From Candidatus Fermentithermobacillaceae bacterium (GTDB taxonomy: Bacteria > Bacillota > Sulfobacillia > Fermentithermobacillales > DUSS01), in contig DUSS01000024.1 in the NCBI GenBank assembly GCA_012842495.1, positions 1 through 64,000 on the forward strand: a DNA stretch of 64,000 nt. Reading direction: 5' to 3'. Both the position numbers and the translations under genes were made by a program. The first letter of the stretch is position 1; each line of letters opens with the position of its first letter. Below are positions 18,650-27,609 of this stretch, one piece after another. The notes under the pieces were generated by a model. That model ran no database searches. It was given only the letters and a program-made list of their open reading frames with translations, and had not been told where the DNA came from.

Positions 18650-19252
18650 ATGACAGGAGACGGGGTTATCGTTTTTGCCGCAGGGCAGGGGGGATCGCGC
18701 TTGGTCGTACAGATCCAGACGCCTCTTTCCGATGAAGTTGTTCTAGGGCTCAAGGCCGGGGACGAAGTGAGGATAACGGGGGTTCTGTATACGGCACGTG
18801 ATGCCGCGCACGAAAAACTCAAGCGCCTCCTCCTCGAGGGGAAGGAACTCCCCTTTGACATCCGTGGCCAGATAATCTATTACGCGGGACCAACCCCGGC
18901 AAAGCCTGGCCGCGCCGTCGGCGCCTGCGGACCCACGACGTCAAGGCGAATGGATCCGTATGTACCACTCCTGCTCGCGCACGGGTTAAAGGGGATGATC
19001 GGCAAAGGCAGGAGGTCCGCTTCGGTGACGCAGGCTATAGCGCAGCACCATGCTGTGTATATGGTAACTATCGGAGGTGCAGCAGCTCTTTTGTCACGGC
19101 ATATTCGTAAGGCCGAGGTGGTAGCGTATCCTGAGATGGGCCCCGAGGCCATCTATAAACTGACCATCGAAGAGTTTCCCGCAATAGTTGCTACGGACGC
19201 TTACGGAAACGACGTCTTTGCTCAAGTCAGCAATTCATGGCGGCGGCCTTGA
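18650..19252 (+). CDS. class I fumarate hydratase, beta subunit
   Basis: About 200 residues matching the beta subunit/C-terminal domain of class I fumarases: VQIQTPLSDEVVLGLKAGDE, TARDAAHEKL, YYAGPTPAKPGR and the GPTTSRRMDPYVPLLL substrate-site segment, then GKGRRSASVTQA. Beta supplies part of the active site and pairs with the alpha subunit 88 bases upstream. The start is uncertain: TTG 18575 would add 25 poorly conserved, basic residues. ATG 18650 is nearer to the conserved region but has only a distant ribosome binding site. Confidence 0.9.
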   Translation: MTGDGVIVFAAGQGGSRLVVQIQTPLSDEVVLGLKAGDEVRITGVLYTARDAAHEKLKRLLLEGKELPFDIRGQIIYYAGPTPAKPGRAVGACGPTTSRRMDPYVPLLLAHGLKGMIGKGRRSASVTQAIAQHHAVYMVTIGGAAALLSRHIRKAEVVAYPEMGPEAIYKLTIEEFPAIVATDAYGNDVFAQVSNSWRRP

Positions 19253-19387
19253 GATGCCGGAAAACGTACAGGTCAACCCCGCAGTCCCGAGTGCCAGCGG
19301 AGTCAAAGACGCTCCCACAAGTAAATTCCCCCAAGTAAAATCCGCCAAAAAGCAGTTAATTTCCCGGCCGGAAACCCGGTGGTACTG

Positions 19388-19416
19388 TTGACACTCACTG
19401 CCTACCGGCATAGTAT
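19388..19416 (+). promoter_or_regulatory. sigma-A-type promoter of the trmB-ATPase operon
   Basis: TTGACA (19388-19393), a 17-base spacer and TAGTAT (19411-19416) lie about 40 bases before the regulator start. Confidence 0.65.
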
Positions 19417-19426
19417 GATAGTGTTT

Positions 19427-19441
19427 CGTATCCGAAATACG
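19427..19441. promoter_or_regulatory. inverted repeat, candidate operator
   Basis: CGTAT-CCGAA-ATACG lies just downstream of the -10 hexamer, at the expected transcription start. A repressor bound there would block initiation. The adjacent TrmB-type regulator gene is the obvious candidate for autoregulation; this is inference. Confidence 0.45.
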
Positions 19442-19452
19442 TAATCCGGGAG

Positions 19453-20262
19453 GTGCTCACCATCGGGGAAGATCGCAGTGCTCAGAGGGCCATAGACGTC
19501 CTGGTTGATCTAGGCTTTACCGAGTACGAAGCTCGCACATATCTGGCGCTCCTCAAAAGCAACCCGGCCACAGGATACCAGATAAGTAAAGATTCAGGCA
19601 TCCCCAGGTCAATGGTGTACGAAGCTCTCGGACGACTGGTTCACAGAGGGGCGGTCATGTCGTTGCCGTCGGGAGATACGACGCGATACGCTCCCGTTCC
19701 AATAAATACGGTTCTCGATAACCTCAGGCACAAATACGAGGAAGCGCTGGACGCAGCTCACCTGGAGCTTTCCAAGCACGAGAGCCGCACGCCGTTGGAA
19801 CAGGTCTGGAATATCGACGGTCGCGAAGCTGTACTGGCAAGAGCCAGAGAAATGATCCGCCAATCGGAGCGGGAAATACTCGTCTCCGTCGACGACCGTA
19901 CCCTTCTCGACCTGATGCAATTCCTGGAAGAAGCTTCTTTTCGTGGAGTCAGGATCAGGCTGCTTCTCTCCGGTGACGCCGACGTGAAGTTCGGGGAAGT
20001 GACGAGGCACCCTCAGGCGGAAACCGCGCTTCAGCGAACCGGGGAAGGGCTTGTTCTCGTCGTCGACTCCAGCCAGTGCTTGGTAGGTGGGACAAGTAGT
20101 AACGGTACGGCCATTTGGACGGGTAATACCCACGTGGTGTTCGTGGCGCGGCAGTATATCTGGCAGGAAATATTTACGCAAAAGGTTTTAAAGCGCTTGG
20201 AGAAGGAGATTTGGACGATACTCTCGCCGGAAGAGCGCAGAGCTATTATCGGCGAGGTTTAG
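19453..20262 (+). CDS. TrmB-family transcriptional regulator
   Basis: A 269-residue TrmB-type protein. A winged helix covers roughly residues 15-75 (GFTEYEARTYLALLKSNP, then GIPRSMVYEALGRLVHRG), a coiled linker follows, and a C-terminal ligand domain of the phospholipase D-like type has IDGREAVLARAREMI and VDSSQCLVGG. TrmB proteins sense sugars or other small ligands. It lies about 30 bases upstream of the P-type ATPase gene and is probably cotranscribed, so it likely controls that locus. The GTG at 19453 overlaps the GGGAGG site. An in-frame ATC at 19462 has better spacing, so the true start is uncertain. Confidence 0.88.
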   Translation: MLTIGEDRSAQRAIDVLVDLGFTEYEARTYLALLKSNPATGYQISKDSGIPRSMVYEALGRLVHRGAVMSLPSGDTTRYAPVPINTVLDNLRHKYEEALDAAHLELSKHESRTPLEQVWNIDGREAVLARAREMIRQSEREILVSVDDRTLLDLMQFLEEASFRGVRIRLLLSGDADVKFGEVTRHPQAETALQRTGEGLVLVVDSSQCLVGGTSSNGTAIWTGNTHVVFVARQYIWQEIFTQKVLKRLEKEIWTILSPEERRAIIGEV

Positions 20263-20296
20263 GTGCAAAAAGACTAAGGCAGACGAGGTGGACCAA

Positions 20297-22888
20297 ATGA
20301 TACCGGTGGTACAGGCGCCCAATGTCAATGGCGGGAAATTCAACGGCCTGGATGAAGACGAGGTTCAAAAACGAAGGCGAGAGTACGGGGAGAACGTACT
20401 TCCGTCAGGGAAAAAAGTTTCTCCCCTGGCGATCTTGTTGTCGCAGGTTAAAAGCCCGCTTGTTTACGTGATACTCGCCGCTGCGCTCGTGTCCCTTTTT
20501 ATGGGGGAGACGATGGATTTCTTCATAATCATGGCCGTGGTCGTGTTCGACGTAATCCTCGGGTTCATCCAGGAGTATCAAGCGAACAGGACGTACGAAA
20601 GCCTCAAAGGACTCGTAAAACCGGTTGCCACAGTCATTCGCGGTGGACAACGAAAAGAGGTTGAAGTCAAAGAACTCGTACCCGGTGATGTGGTGCTGGT
20701 GGATTCGGGTGAGAGGGTCCCAGCTGATGGAATACTTGAAGAAGCTTATGCTCTAAACCTCAATGAGAGCATCCTCACGGGTGAGAGCGAGGCTGTGGCG
20801 AAAAGGGCTCAAGACCCCGTCTACATGGGCACCATCGTACTCACCGGACGTGGTGTGATGACGGTCACCGCCACGGGTGCCCGTACCGAACTGGGTAAAA
20901 TCGCTTCGACCCTTGCTGAGACTCCGGAACAGGAGACTCCCCTTCAGCGCCGGCTCGAAGGGTTCAGCCGGACACTCACCAGGATAGTCATCGGTGTAAC
21001 GGTGCTTCTGTTCCTAATCGGCGTGGCAACAGGCAGGCCCGCCTTGGAGATGGTTAGAGTAGCCATCATCCTGGCCATAGCGGCCATCCCGGAGGGACTC
21101 CTGATTGCGGTGACCATGATACTGGTAATAGGGATGAAGAACATCTTACGGCGAAGGGGACTGGTGAAAAAACTCCTCGCGGTCGAAACCCTTGGATCGG
21201 TGACGACGGTTTGCACCGACAAGACGGGCACTCTGACCGAAGGCCAGATGAAGGTTACGCGCTGGGACTTGACCGATCCCGGCATGGCCAAACTGGTACT
21301 GGTGCTGGACAACAATCTCAGCGATTCCCTTGAAGCTTCGCTGTGGGAGTTCGCGGGCAAAAACTGGGGCGAAGATCCTCAGGAGATCGCCGGTAAATAC
21401 CCGCGCCTGGACGAAGTCCCCTTTTCCAGTGAGACCAAGTATATGAAGACCGTACACCTTGTGAACGGCAACAGGATATCCCTGATTAAAGGAGCTCCCG
21501 AAGTCGTTATCGCGATGTGCGATGTGGATTCAGCCGAAGAACAAAAACTCAGAGCACAGTGGGATGCGTGGGCGGGTGAGGGACTGAAGCTCCTTGGGCT
21601 GGCATATAAGCTTGAGTCCGCGGCCGGATTGGATGATAAAGCGCCGGCGGATTCCCGCGAAAAAAGGAGCGCTAGTACTGACGGGAATCCGGGACGTAAC
21701 TCGGGTGGCGTAGAATGTTCAACCGAGGCCGCAAACACTGGTGAGGATATGAGCGGCTACACCTGGGCAGGTCTTGTGGGTCTAGAGGACCCGGTGCGGC
21801 CGGAGGTCCCGGGAGCCGTAGAGGTTTGCCGGAAGGCCGGAATTAAGGTAAAGATGATAACCGGAGACCACAAGCGGACCGCCATGAAAGTGGCGAGTTT
21901 CATCGGCCTGAAAGCAGGGGAAGACTCGGTCCTCGAAGGAAGCGACCTGGACGCTATGGACGACGCGACGCTCGAGCGAAGAGTCCTCGATACTGTGGTA
22001 TTCTCCCGCATCGCGCCCCATCAAAAGCTGAGGATAGTTAAGGCTCTCCAATCTCGTGGGGAAGTCGTGGCGATGGTGGGTGACGGCGTTAACGATGCCC
22101 CTGCCCTCAAGAAGTCCGATATTGGAGTGGTGGTTGGAGATGCTACGGACGTTGCCAAAGAGACTTCCGACCTCATCCTGCTCGACTCGAACTTCAAGAC
22201 GATCGTAGATGCCATCGAAGAGGGAAGGGTGATCTTTCAAAACATACGCAAAGTCGTTTCGTACACCCTGTCCAACTCCTTCGCCGAAATCCTTCTGATG
22301 TTTGTGGCCATGATCCTGGGGTGGCCTGCACCTTTGGTGGTGGCTCAGATTTTGTGGGTGCACCTCATATGCGACGGCCCGGTGGATATCGCCCTTGGGT
22401 TTGAGCCCAAGGAAGAAGGAATTATGGAGGAGAAACCGCGCCCCGTCTCCGAGCCTTTCCTGGACCGGTTGGGGATGTTTCTCATCGCGGCCATAAGCGT
22501 GTCCGCAGCTGCCGGATGTTTGTATATGTTCGGCCACTACTGGCGCGTTCACGGTGATCTATCCCTGGCGAGGACTTTCGCCTTCGAGACCCTGGCGGTG
22601 ATTTCTCTGGTGTACGTGTTCGCCTACAGGAGTATGCGGCGGAGCTTGTTTCACACCGGTCACTTAACCGCAAATAAGCCGCTTCTGGTGTTCGTGACCA
22701 TTGGTTTCATCCTGGCGCTGGTCCCGGTGCTCGTCCCAGGTTTGAGGGAGGTGCTGGGAGTGGTACCGCTGAGCGCGGGCCAGTGGGCGCTGGTTTTCGG
22801 TATCAGCCTGGGACTGCTCATGATAGTGGAAACCGGGAAGTGGCTCAAACTGCGGCGGAACAAGGAGGAACGGTCGGGAGCTCGGTAG
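20297..22888 (+). CDS. P-type (P2-like) cation-transporting ATPase
   Basis: An 863-residue P-type ATPase. It has the N-terminal cation-ATPase domain, the actuator TGES, the phosphorylated D308 in DKTGTLTEGQ, the nucleotide-binding domain, GDGVNDAPAL and about ten membrane helices with a C-terminal cation_ATPase_C region. Overall it is of the Ca2+/Mn2+/Na+ type. Against SERCA, helix 4 keeps PEG (PEGLL instead of PEGLP), while helix 6 reads WVHLICDG instead of WVNLVTDG and helix 5 has Ser for the ion-binding Asn. A poorly conserved Ser/Gly/Asn-rich insert lies in the nucleotide domain (about 450-490). The ion is therefore uncertain. Confidence 0.92.
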   Translation: MIPVVQAPNVNGGKFNGLDEDEVQKRRREYGENVLPSGKKVSPLAILLSQVKSPLVYVILAAALVSLFMGETMDFFIIMAVVVFDVILGFIQEYQANRTYESLKGLVKPVATVIRGGQRKEVEVKELVPGDVVLVDSGERVPADGILEEAYALNLNESILTGESEAVAKRAQDPVYMGTIVLTGRGVMTVTATGARTELGKIASTLAETPEQETPLQRRLEGFSRTLTRIVIGVTVLLFLIGVATGRPALEMVRVAIILAIAAIPEGLLIAVTMILVIGMKNILRRRGLVKKLLAVETLGSVTTVCTDKTGTLTEGQMKVTRWDLTDPGMAKLVLVLDNNLSDSLEASLWEFAGKNWGEDPQEIAGKYPRLDEVPFSSETKYMKTVHLVNGNRISLIKGAPEVVIAMCDVDSAEEQKLRAQWDAWAGEGLKLLGLAYKLESAAGLDDKAPADSREKRSASTDGNPGRNSGGVECSTEAANTGEDMSGYTWAGLVGLEDPVRPEVPGAVEVCRKAGIKVKMITGDHKRTAMKVASFIGLKAGEDSVLEGSDLDAMDDATLERRVLDTVVFSRIAPHQKLRIVKALQSRGEVVAMVGDGVNDAPALKKSDIGVVVGDATDVAKETSDLILLDSNFKTIVDAIEEGRVIFQNIRKVVSYTLSNSFAEILLMFVAMILGWPAPLVVAQILWVHLICDGPVDIALGFEPKEEGIMEEKPRPVSEPFLDRLGMFLIAAISVSAAAGCLYMFGHYWRVHGDLSLARTFAFETLAVISLVYVFAYRSMRRSLFHTGHLTANKPLLVFVTIGFILALVPVLVPGLREVLGVVPLSAGQWALVFGISLGLLMIVETGKWLKLRRNKEERSGAR

Positions 22889-22954
22889 AAACCAGCTTTT
22901 AGCACGAAAGGTGCTGTAAAACCCGGTAGAACTTGGTGCGTACGGAGGTCCTGG

Positions 22955-24142
22955 ATGCTCCTTTCGACTTGCAGCTACATACCGCTGGAAATCCCGTTGA
23001 GCCTGGGGATTCCGGCAAAACGCCTCTTTTTGCAGGGTATTGCTTCGGGGGCGGAGTCTTACGTACCCCGGGATTTCTGTCCGTACGCGAAAGGGGTGTT
23101 GGGCTACGTTTCCGGGTCTGCTGTTAGAGGGGAACCCATCTCTTTGGCCCTTGCAGGCTCATGCGACGCAATGAGACGAGTCGCTGACCTGGTGAGATTA
23201 TACTGGAGAGGCGTGAAAGCTTACTATGTCGACGTGCCCCGGACGTCGAATGACTATGCTGTGGATTACTACGCGTCAGTCCTACGAGAGTTCAGCTGCG
23301 AGCTGGCCTGCGAGGCTTGCGACGACAACTCCAATACTCTTCCGGAGACTATTCGGATGATGAATCGCCTCCGTCGCCAACTGGGGGGTCTGTTCCGTGA
23401 GGCCCGCGACTCTTCGCAAGAAAAGCCGTGGACTCGCGCCATTGACTGTCTGCTGAGCGCCGGCGAGTTTTTGGGGTCAGGCGCGCAGGGTGTTGCTGGT
23501 GAGCAGGTGCTGTACTTGGAAGAAACCGGGTCCGGCGGCAAGGGCTCACCCGGAGCCGGAAATGTTGCCGGCGAGGAGGTGCCCTGCTCGGAAGAAGCTG
23601 GGTTTCAGCGGGTATGGCGGCCGTCTGTTATCGTAACCGGGAGCATGTGTTTGGACAGGACCCTTACATCAACTATAGAAGAAGTCGGATTCAGAATCGG
23701 AGCTTTGGATTCCTGTCTGGGAGAGAGGTCCATTAACTTTCAGATCGATGAGAATGATCCCGATTGCTTTCACGCTCTCGCGGAAGGGTACCTACGAAAG
23801 CCACCTTGTCCCAGGATGCTCGATTATGGGAGGAGGATGGCTTACCTTGATGAAATGCTTCGAGGTACCGATCCCTCGATGGATGACGGCCCGGGCGGGT
23901 TAATCTACTTTGTTCCCAAGTTCTGCGACCACGGTTATTACGATTACGTCGAGGTGAAACGGCACCTGGCGGGGAGCTCCACACCCATGCTTTTACTGGA
24001 AGGTGAGTTCGGGGTGGGCAACTCGGCCCAGGTGAGGACGAGGTTGGCTGCATTCCGGGAGATGCTCGAAATGAGAAGAGCGCGTGTTTTCTGCCCCCCG
24101 CTAGGGGACGTAACGGGACGGACGGTGCGGTCTAGGCTATGA
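22955..24142 (+). CDS. 2-hydroxyacyl-CoA dehydratase-family protein, HgdB-like
   Basis: A 395-residue protein of the 2-hydroxyglutaryl-CoA dehydratase D-component family. Cysteines in the expected places to hold a [4Fe-4S] cluster are in YVPRDFCPYAKGVLG, LALAGSCDAMRRV and IVTGSMCLDRTL. Such subunits pair in the oxygen-sensitive radical dehydration of 2-hydroxyacyl-CoA, or serve benzoyl-CoA reductase and double-cubane reductases. The middle (about 165-220) carries a Gly/Glu-rich insertion with an imperfect duplication (VAGEQV...EETG and VAGEEV...EEAG). The ATG has GGAGG five bases upstream. It overlaps the next gene by four bases. Confidence 0.85.
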   Translation: MLLSTCSYIPLEIPLSLGIPAKRLFLQGIASGAESYVPRDFCPYAKGVLGYVSGSAVRGEPISLALAGSCDAMRRVADLVRLYWRGVKAYYVDVPRTSNDYAVDYYASVLREFSCELACEACDDNSNTLPETIRMMNRLRRQLGGLFREARDSSQEKPWTRAIDCLLSAGEFLGSGAQGVAGEQVLYLEETGSGGKGSPGAGNVAGEEVPCSEEAGFQRVWRPSVIVTGSMCLDRTLTSTIEEVGFRIGALDSCLGERSINFQIDENDPDCFHALAEGYLRKPPCPRMLDYGRRMAYLDEMLRGTDPSMDDGPGGLIYFVPKFCDHGYYDYVEVKRHLAGSSTPMLLLEGEFGVGNSAQVRTRLAAFREMLEMRRARVFCPPLGDVTGRTVRSRL

Positions 24143-25386
24143 GATGGGAGAGGTTTCCTGCGTTCCTTCCCCTTGTTCTTAAGAGCAAGCTTACATACCG
24201 GGTAGCCGGCCTCGCACTCCGGTATTTGGGCGGAAGGATGTCTCCGTACCAACTTGCGGCGGTTAAAGGCGTCATGTCGGAACTGGGTGATGCCTATTCG
24301 GGGAGAAAGCCGGTTATATTCACGAGCGCCTTTGTTCCCACGGAAATTGTATATGGACTAGGAGCGGTGCCCTACCTGCCCGAGATGTGGAGCGGGTTTG
24401 CGGCAGCTTTTGGCGTGTCGGTACGGGGGATCGACGAATCGGAGGCCAAGGGGTATTCGCAAGATCTGTGCAGCTTCCACAGGTGCCACCTGGGTCTCGA
24501 AGAGCTCAGCTTGCTTCCCAAACCCTCAGCCATAATTGTCTCTTCACACCTGTGCGACGGCGGGCGGCGTTCCCTCTACGCGCACAGCGTTTCCACCGGG
24601 TGCCCTTTTTACGTTGTAGACGTTCCCTACCTGATGACTGACTCCAGCGTCAGGTGGCTTTCTTGCCAGGTCGAGCGCATCTGCGAAGATATTTCCCGGC
24701 GGGTACCGGGCTTGAGCCTTGACGGGATGGCCCGCGCGATCGAAAACTCGAACCGCGCCAGGAAGATTTACCTTGACGTGTGCCAGCTGAGGAGAAACAA
24801 ACCGGCGCCTTGGTCCGGAAGCGAAGCTTTAAACTACGTCTTCGCATTTTTGTCTGGTTGGGGAAGCGAGTGGTTGGTCGATTTCTACGCAAACCTCGGA
24901 AAAACGCTGAAGCAGCGTATCGAGCAATCGAACTACCCCGTTCCGCAGGAGCGACTGAGGCTTCTGTGGCTTAACTTAAAGCCGTACTACGGAAGCCCCT
25001 TATTCCAGTATCTAGCACAGTGGGGAGTGTCTGTAGCGTTCGAGGAGTACAGCTACGTTTACTGGCCCGAGATGCATGAGCGCAGGTGGGCTGAAGGAGT
25101 CGCCACCAAGATGCTTTCCAACTTCGGGTGGGGGCCTATCGAGCGGAGGCTCGATGCCGTCTGGAACATGGTAAACGACTACGGGGTGGACGGCGTGGTC
25201 CAGTTTGATCAGTGGGGTTGCCGGCAATCAAACGGAGGGGCGCGCGTACTCGCTGACTTTCTGCGGGAAAAGGGGATCCCGTTTTTGGAGTTGGACGGCG
25301 ACGGTGTGGATCCGCGCAACAGCTCTGTGGCTCAGGCGCTCACCCGCCTTCAAGCTTTCATCGAAGTGATGGATGCCAGAGGGTAA
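24139..25386 (+). CDS. 2-hydroxyacyl-CoA dehydratase-family protein, HgdA-like
   Basis: A 415-residue partner of the preceding gene, joined by an ATGA overlap. Family features are VIFTSAFVPTEIVYGLGAVPY, cysteines in SQDLCSFHRCHLG, in SSHLCDGGRR and in FDQWGCRQSNGG, and a C-terminal FLELDGDGVDPRN segment like the FLELD-DPRN region of characterised dehydratases. Together the two subunits should form a heterodimer carrying [4Fe-4S] clusters, reduced by the activase encoded next. No CoA-transferase or acyl-CoA dehydrogenase gene is near, so the substrate may not be an acyl-CoA. Other reductases use the same fold. Confidence 0.85.
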   Translation: MRWERFPAFLPLVLKSKLTYRVAGLALRYLGGRMSPYQLAAVKGVMSELGDAYSGRKPVIFTSAFVPTEIVYGLGAVPYLPEMWSGFAAAFGVSVRGIDESEAKGYSQDLCSFHRCHLGLEELSLLPKPSAIIVSSHLCDGGRRSLYAHSVSTGCPFYVVDVPYLMTDSSVRWLSCQVERICEDISRRVPGLSLDGMARAIENSNRARKIYLDVCQLRRNKPAPWSGSEALNYVFAFLSGWGSEWLVDFYANLGKTLKQRIEQSNYPVPQERLRLLWLNLKPYYGSPLFQYLAQWGVSVAFEEYSYVYWPEMHERRWAEGVATKMLSNFGWGPIERRLDAVWNMVNDYGVDGVVQFDQWGCRQSNGGARVLADFLREKGIPFLELDGDGVDPRNSSVAQALTRLQAFIEVMDARG

Positions 25387-25534
25387 CGACCGAAGAAGTC
25401 AGGGTGCAGTCCGGCCCTCGGGAGCGAATGCAGCAGAAAGTGGCGTACGTGAATGAGGGGAGCGGGGCGAAGACCTGGCCTGGGGTCTGGCTTAACCCAA
25501 ATAATAACAGCAGCTTTTAGCGAGGGAGCAACGG

Positions 25535-26302
25535 ATGATCACCGTGGGAATTGACTCGGGTTCCACAGCTACCAAGGTTGCGGTGGTGTCGGGCGGTAGA
25601 ATCCTCGCAGCCGTCAAGGCGGAGACAGGTACGGACCCCGCGCTCACGGCGTCGCTTTGCCTGGACGACGCCTTGAAGAGCTGCGGCCTGTCACGGAAGG
25701 ACGTAGTTTCGATAGTTACGACCGGCTACGGACGTGACCTGATCCCTGGCAGGAAGAAAAGCGTCACCGAAATAACGTGCCATGCCCGAGGGGCGTCCCA
25801 GAGCGTGCCCGGGGCGAAGACGGTGGTAGATATCGGGGGTCAGGATTCTAAAATAATCCGGCTCGACGGGGCCGGTCTGGTTCTGGACTTCGTGATGAAT
25901 GACAAGTGCGCCGCAGGTACCGGACGGTTTCTCGAAGTGATGGCTGGGAGATTGGGGCTCGATCTCAAAGAGTTTGAGAGAGAGTGGAAAGCTGCGCGGG
26001 AAGCTTCGAAAATCTCCAGTACCTGCACGGTTTTTGCCGAGTCAGAGGTGGTGAGCCTGATTTCTCAAGGGGTGTCGACAAGCTCGGTGGTGAGAGGTTT
26101 GTGCGATGCCATTGCTAGCAGGATCGCCAGCATGGGAAGGAGAGTCGGCATCGAACGACCTGTGGTCCTGACGGGGGGTGTGAGCCTCAACGGTGGAGTG
26201 AGGAGGTCCCTGGAGAGAGTTCTGGGCAGCGAGATCGTCGTGCCTCCGATGTCGGTCTTCATGGGTGCGTACGGGGCGGCTCTCATAGCCGCAAGTTCTT
26301 GA
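25535..26302 (+). CDS. acyl-CoA dehydratase activase (BadF/BadG/BcrA/BcrD ATPase, HgdC-like)
   Basis: A 255-residue ASKHA-fold ATPase. The phosphate-1 motif is GIDSGSTATKVAVV, GGQDSKIIRLD is phosphate-2-like, and VLTGGVSLNGGVRRSLE is the adenosine motif. Two cysteines, in NDKCAAGTGRF and STCTVFAESEV, should bridge a [4Fe-4S] cluster between the subunits of the homodimer. Activases use ATP hydrolysis to shoot one low-potential electron into the dehydratase component. It lies about 150 bases after the two dehydratase-like genes, completing a minimal system. Confidence 0.92.
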   Translation: MITVGIDSGSTATKVAVVSGGRILAAVKAETGTDPALTASLCLDDALKSCGLSRKDVVSIVTTGYGRDLIPGRKKSVTEITCHARGASQSVPGAKTVVDIGGQDSKIIRLDGAGLVLDFVMNDKCAAGTGRFLEVMAGRLGLDLKEFEREWKAAREASKISSTCTVFAESEVVSLISQGVSTSSVVRGLCDAIASRIASMGRRVGIERPVVLTGGVSLNGGVRRSLERVLGSEIVVPPMSVFMGAYGAALIAASS

Positions 26303-26432
26303 CGGTGGGCCAGCACGGCGCGTACGCCTGAAGCATGATTGGGTACGGGTGCCATATCTCGCGTTTTAGCCCTCGTGCCCCCGGGATAGCCTTGTCCACA
26401 CGTCCATAAAGTTAGCGGCTCGTTATTTTCGA

Positions 26433-27137
26433 TCACGAGTGGGGTGGCGCAACGCTACCATGTTCACGGATGCGCTCCAGACTTTCTAACACGAACGCAG
26501 CGGCCACGCCTGCAAAGGCACCCAGGAGCGTACCGACGGCGATGTTCAGCGCGACTCTCGGAGAAGCCGGGTGCCCTGGTAGGGTCGGTCCTTCGAATAC
26601 CTCCACGAGCGGTGTATCTGACTGTTCCACTGCGATCATGCGACATGCTTCCGCGGTGAAGCTTTCGAGCCACCGCTCGGCCCTGTTCTGGGCTTCGCGG
26701 GCGGTCGGCGCCGATACCGTCACCGTCAATACTCGTGACGCGGCATCCAATTTCACGTTAAACGAGCTTCTCAAAACGGCCAGTTCCGTATCTTGACTCA
26801 CAGCGAGGAGAACCCGGTCGCTTACGGCAAAAGGGACGAGGGTTTGTGGGGTAACACCTGCGGCCCGGGCTTGGGGCAAATCTCGAATGAAGACGGTGAT
26901 GACCGCCTCATATCGCTTGGGTGCCATTATGCTGCCAACCAACGTGGTGGTGACCGTGACGGCGAGAATAATAAGCGCGATCTTCCGCCGTTTTACCAGC
27001 GTCTGCATGACGGCGACTAGATCTATCGTGTCCGTGAGTTCGCCTGGTTCATGCGTATGGAACTCGGAGGGAACGTCAGGTCGAACGTTTGCTTCGCGAA
27101 GCGGTTCTTGTGCGCAGGTCCGAGCGTCTTCCACCAT
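26433..27137 (-). CDS. Wzz-type polysaccharide chain-length/co-polymerase protein
   Basis: A 234-residue protein with the Wzz layout. A cytoplasmic N-terminus leads to a first membrane helix (IALIILAVTVTTTLVGSIM) and then a short extracytoplasmic domain with VTVSAPTAREAQNRAERWL. A Pro-rich GPTLPGHPASP precedes the second helix (ALNIAVGTLLGAFAGVAAAFV). These proteins modulate polymer length in capsule, O-antigen or exopolysaccharide export. No kinase or polymerase genes lie nearby, so it is isolated. The ATG at 27137 has GGGGAGGA six bases upstream; the longer frame to 27221 lacks such a site. Confidence 0.8.
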   Translation of the reverse strand: MVEDARTCAQEPLREANVRPDVPSEFHTHEPGELTDTIDLVAVMQTLVKRRKIALIILAVTVTTTLVGSIMAPKRYEAVITVFIRDLPQARAAGVTPQTLVPFAVSDRVLLAVSQDTELAVLRSSFNVKLDAASRVLTVTVSAPTAREAQNRAERWLESFTAEACRMIAVEQSDTPLVEVFEGPTLPGHPASPRVALNIAVGTLLGAFAGVAAAFVLESLERIREHGSVAPPHS

Positions 27138-27329
27138 GCTCCGTCCTCCCCTCGTTTTCTTGCTTCTCGTTGCCTTGATCATTGCGACGGATGGTGTGAA
27201 AATTCTTATAAGCTCGTCCATATGTTGTATAACCTGAGTTTCACTCCCCTATTCATTCCGGCGGACCAGAGTGAAGGGCACAGACGGTCAGGGGGCTGTA
27301 ATAGATCCTTGAGCCGCAAGTCTCCGTCC

Positions 27330-27358
27330 TTGACCTTCGCTGATGTTTCTTGTAGAAT
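27330..27358 (+). promoter_or_regulatory. tRNA-cluster promoter
   Basis: TTGACC (27330-27335), a 17-base spacer ending in TG, and TAGAAT (27353-27358) lie about 80 bases before the first tRNA. Confidence 0.75.
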
Positions 27359-27440
27359 CGAAATGCCCTGACAGGGTCGCAGGTCCGGTCACGCCGGGTG
27401 GTGTTTTTGGAGCGAACTAGACCCGAGGGCACGGCAACGA

Positions 27441-27514
<74 letters not shown>

Positions 27515-27517
27515 TGT

Positions 27518-27593
27518 GCGCCTGTAGCTCAGGGGATAGAGCACCTGCCTTCTAAGCAGGGAGTCGCAGGTTCGAATCCTGCCAGGCGCACCA
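27518..27593 (+). tRNA. tRNA-Arg(TCT)
   Basis: Acceptor GCGCCTG/CAGGCGC, anticodon TCT in CTTCTAA, T-arm GGTTCGAATCC and an encoded CCA. It begins four bases after tRNA-Gly. Confidence 0.95.
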
Positions 27594-27609
27594 ATAAACG
27601 GGACAAAGT

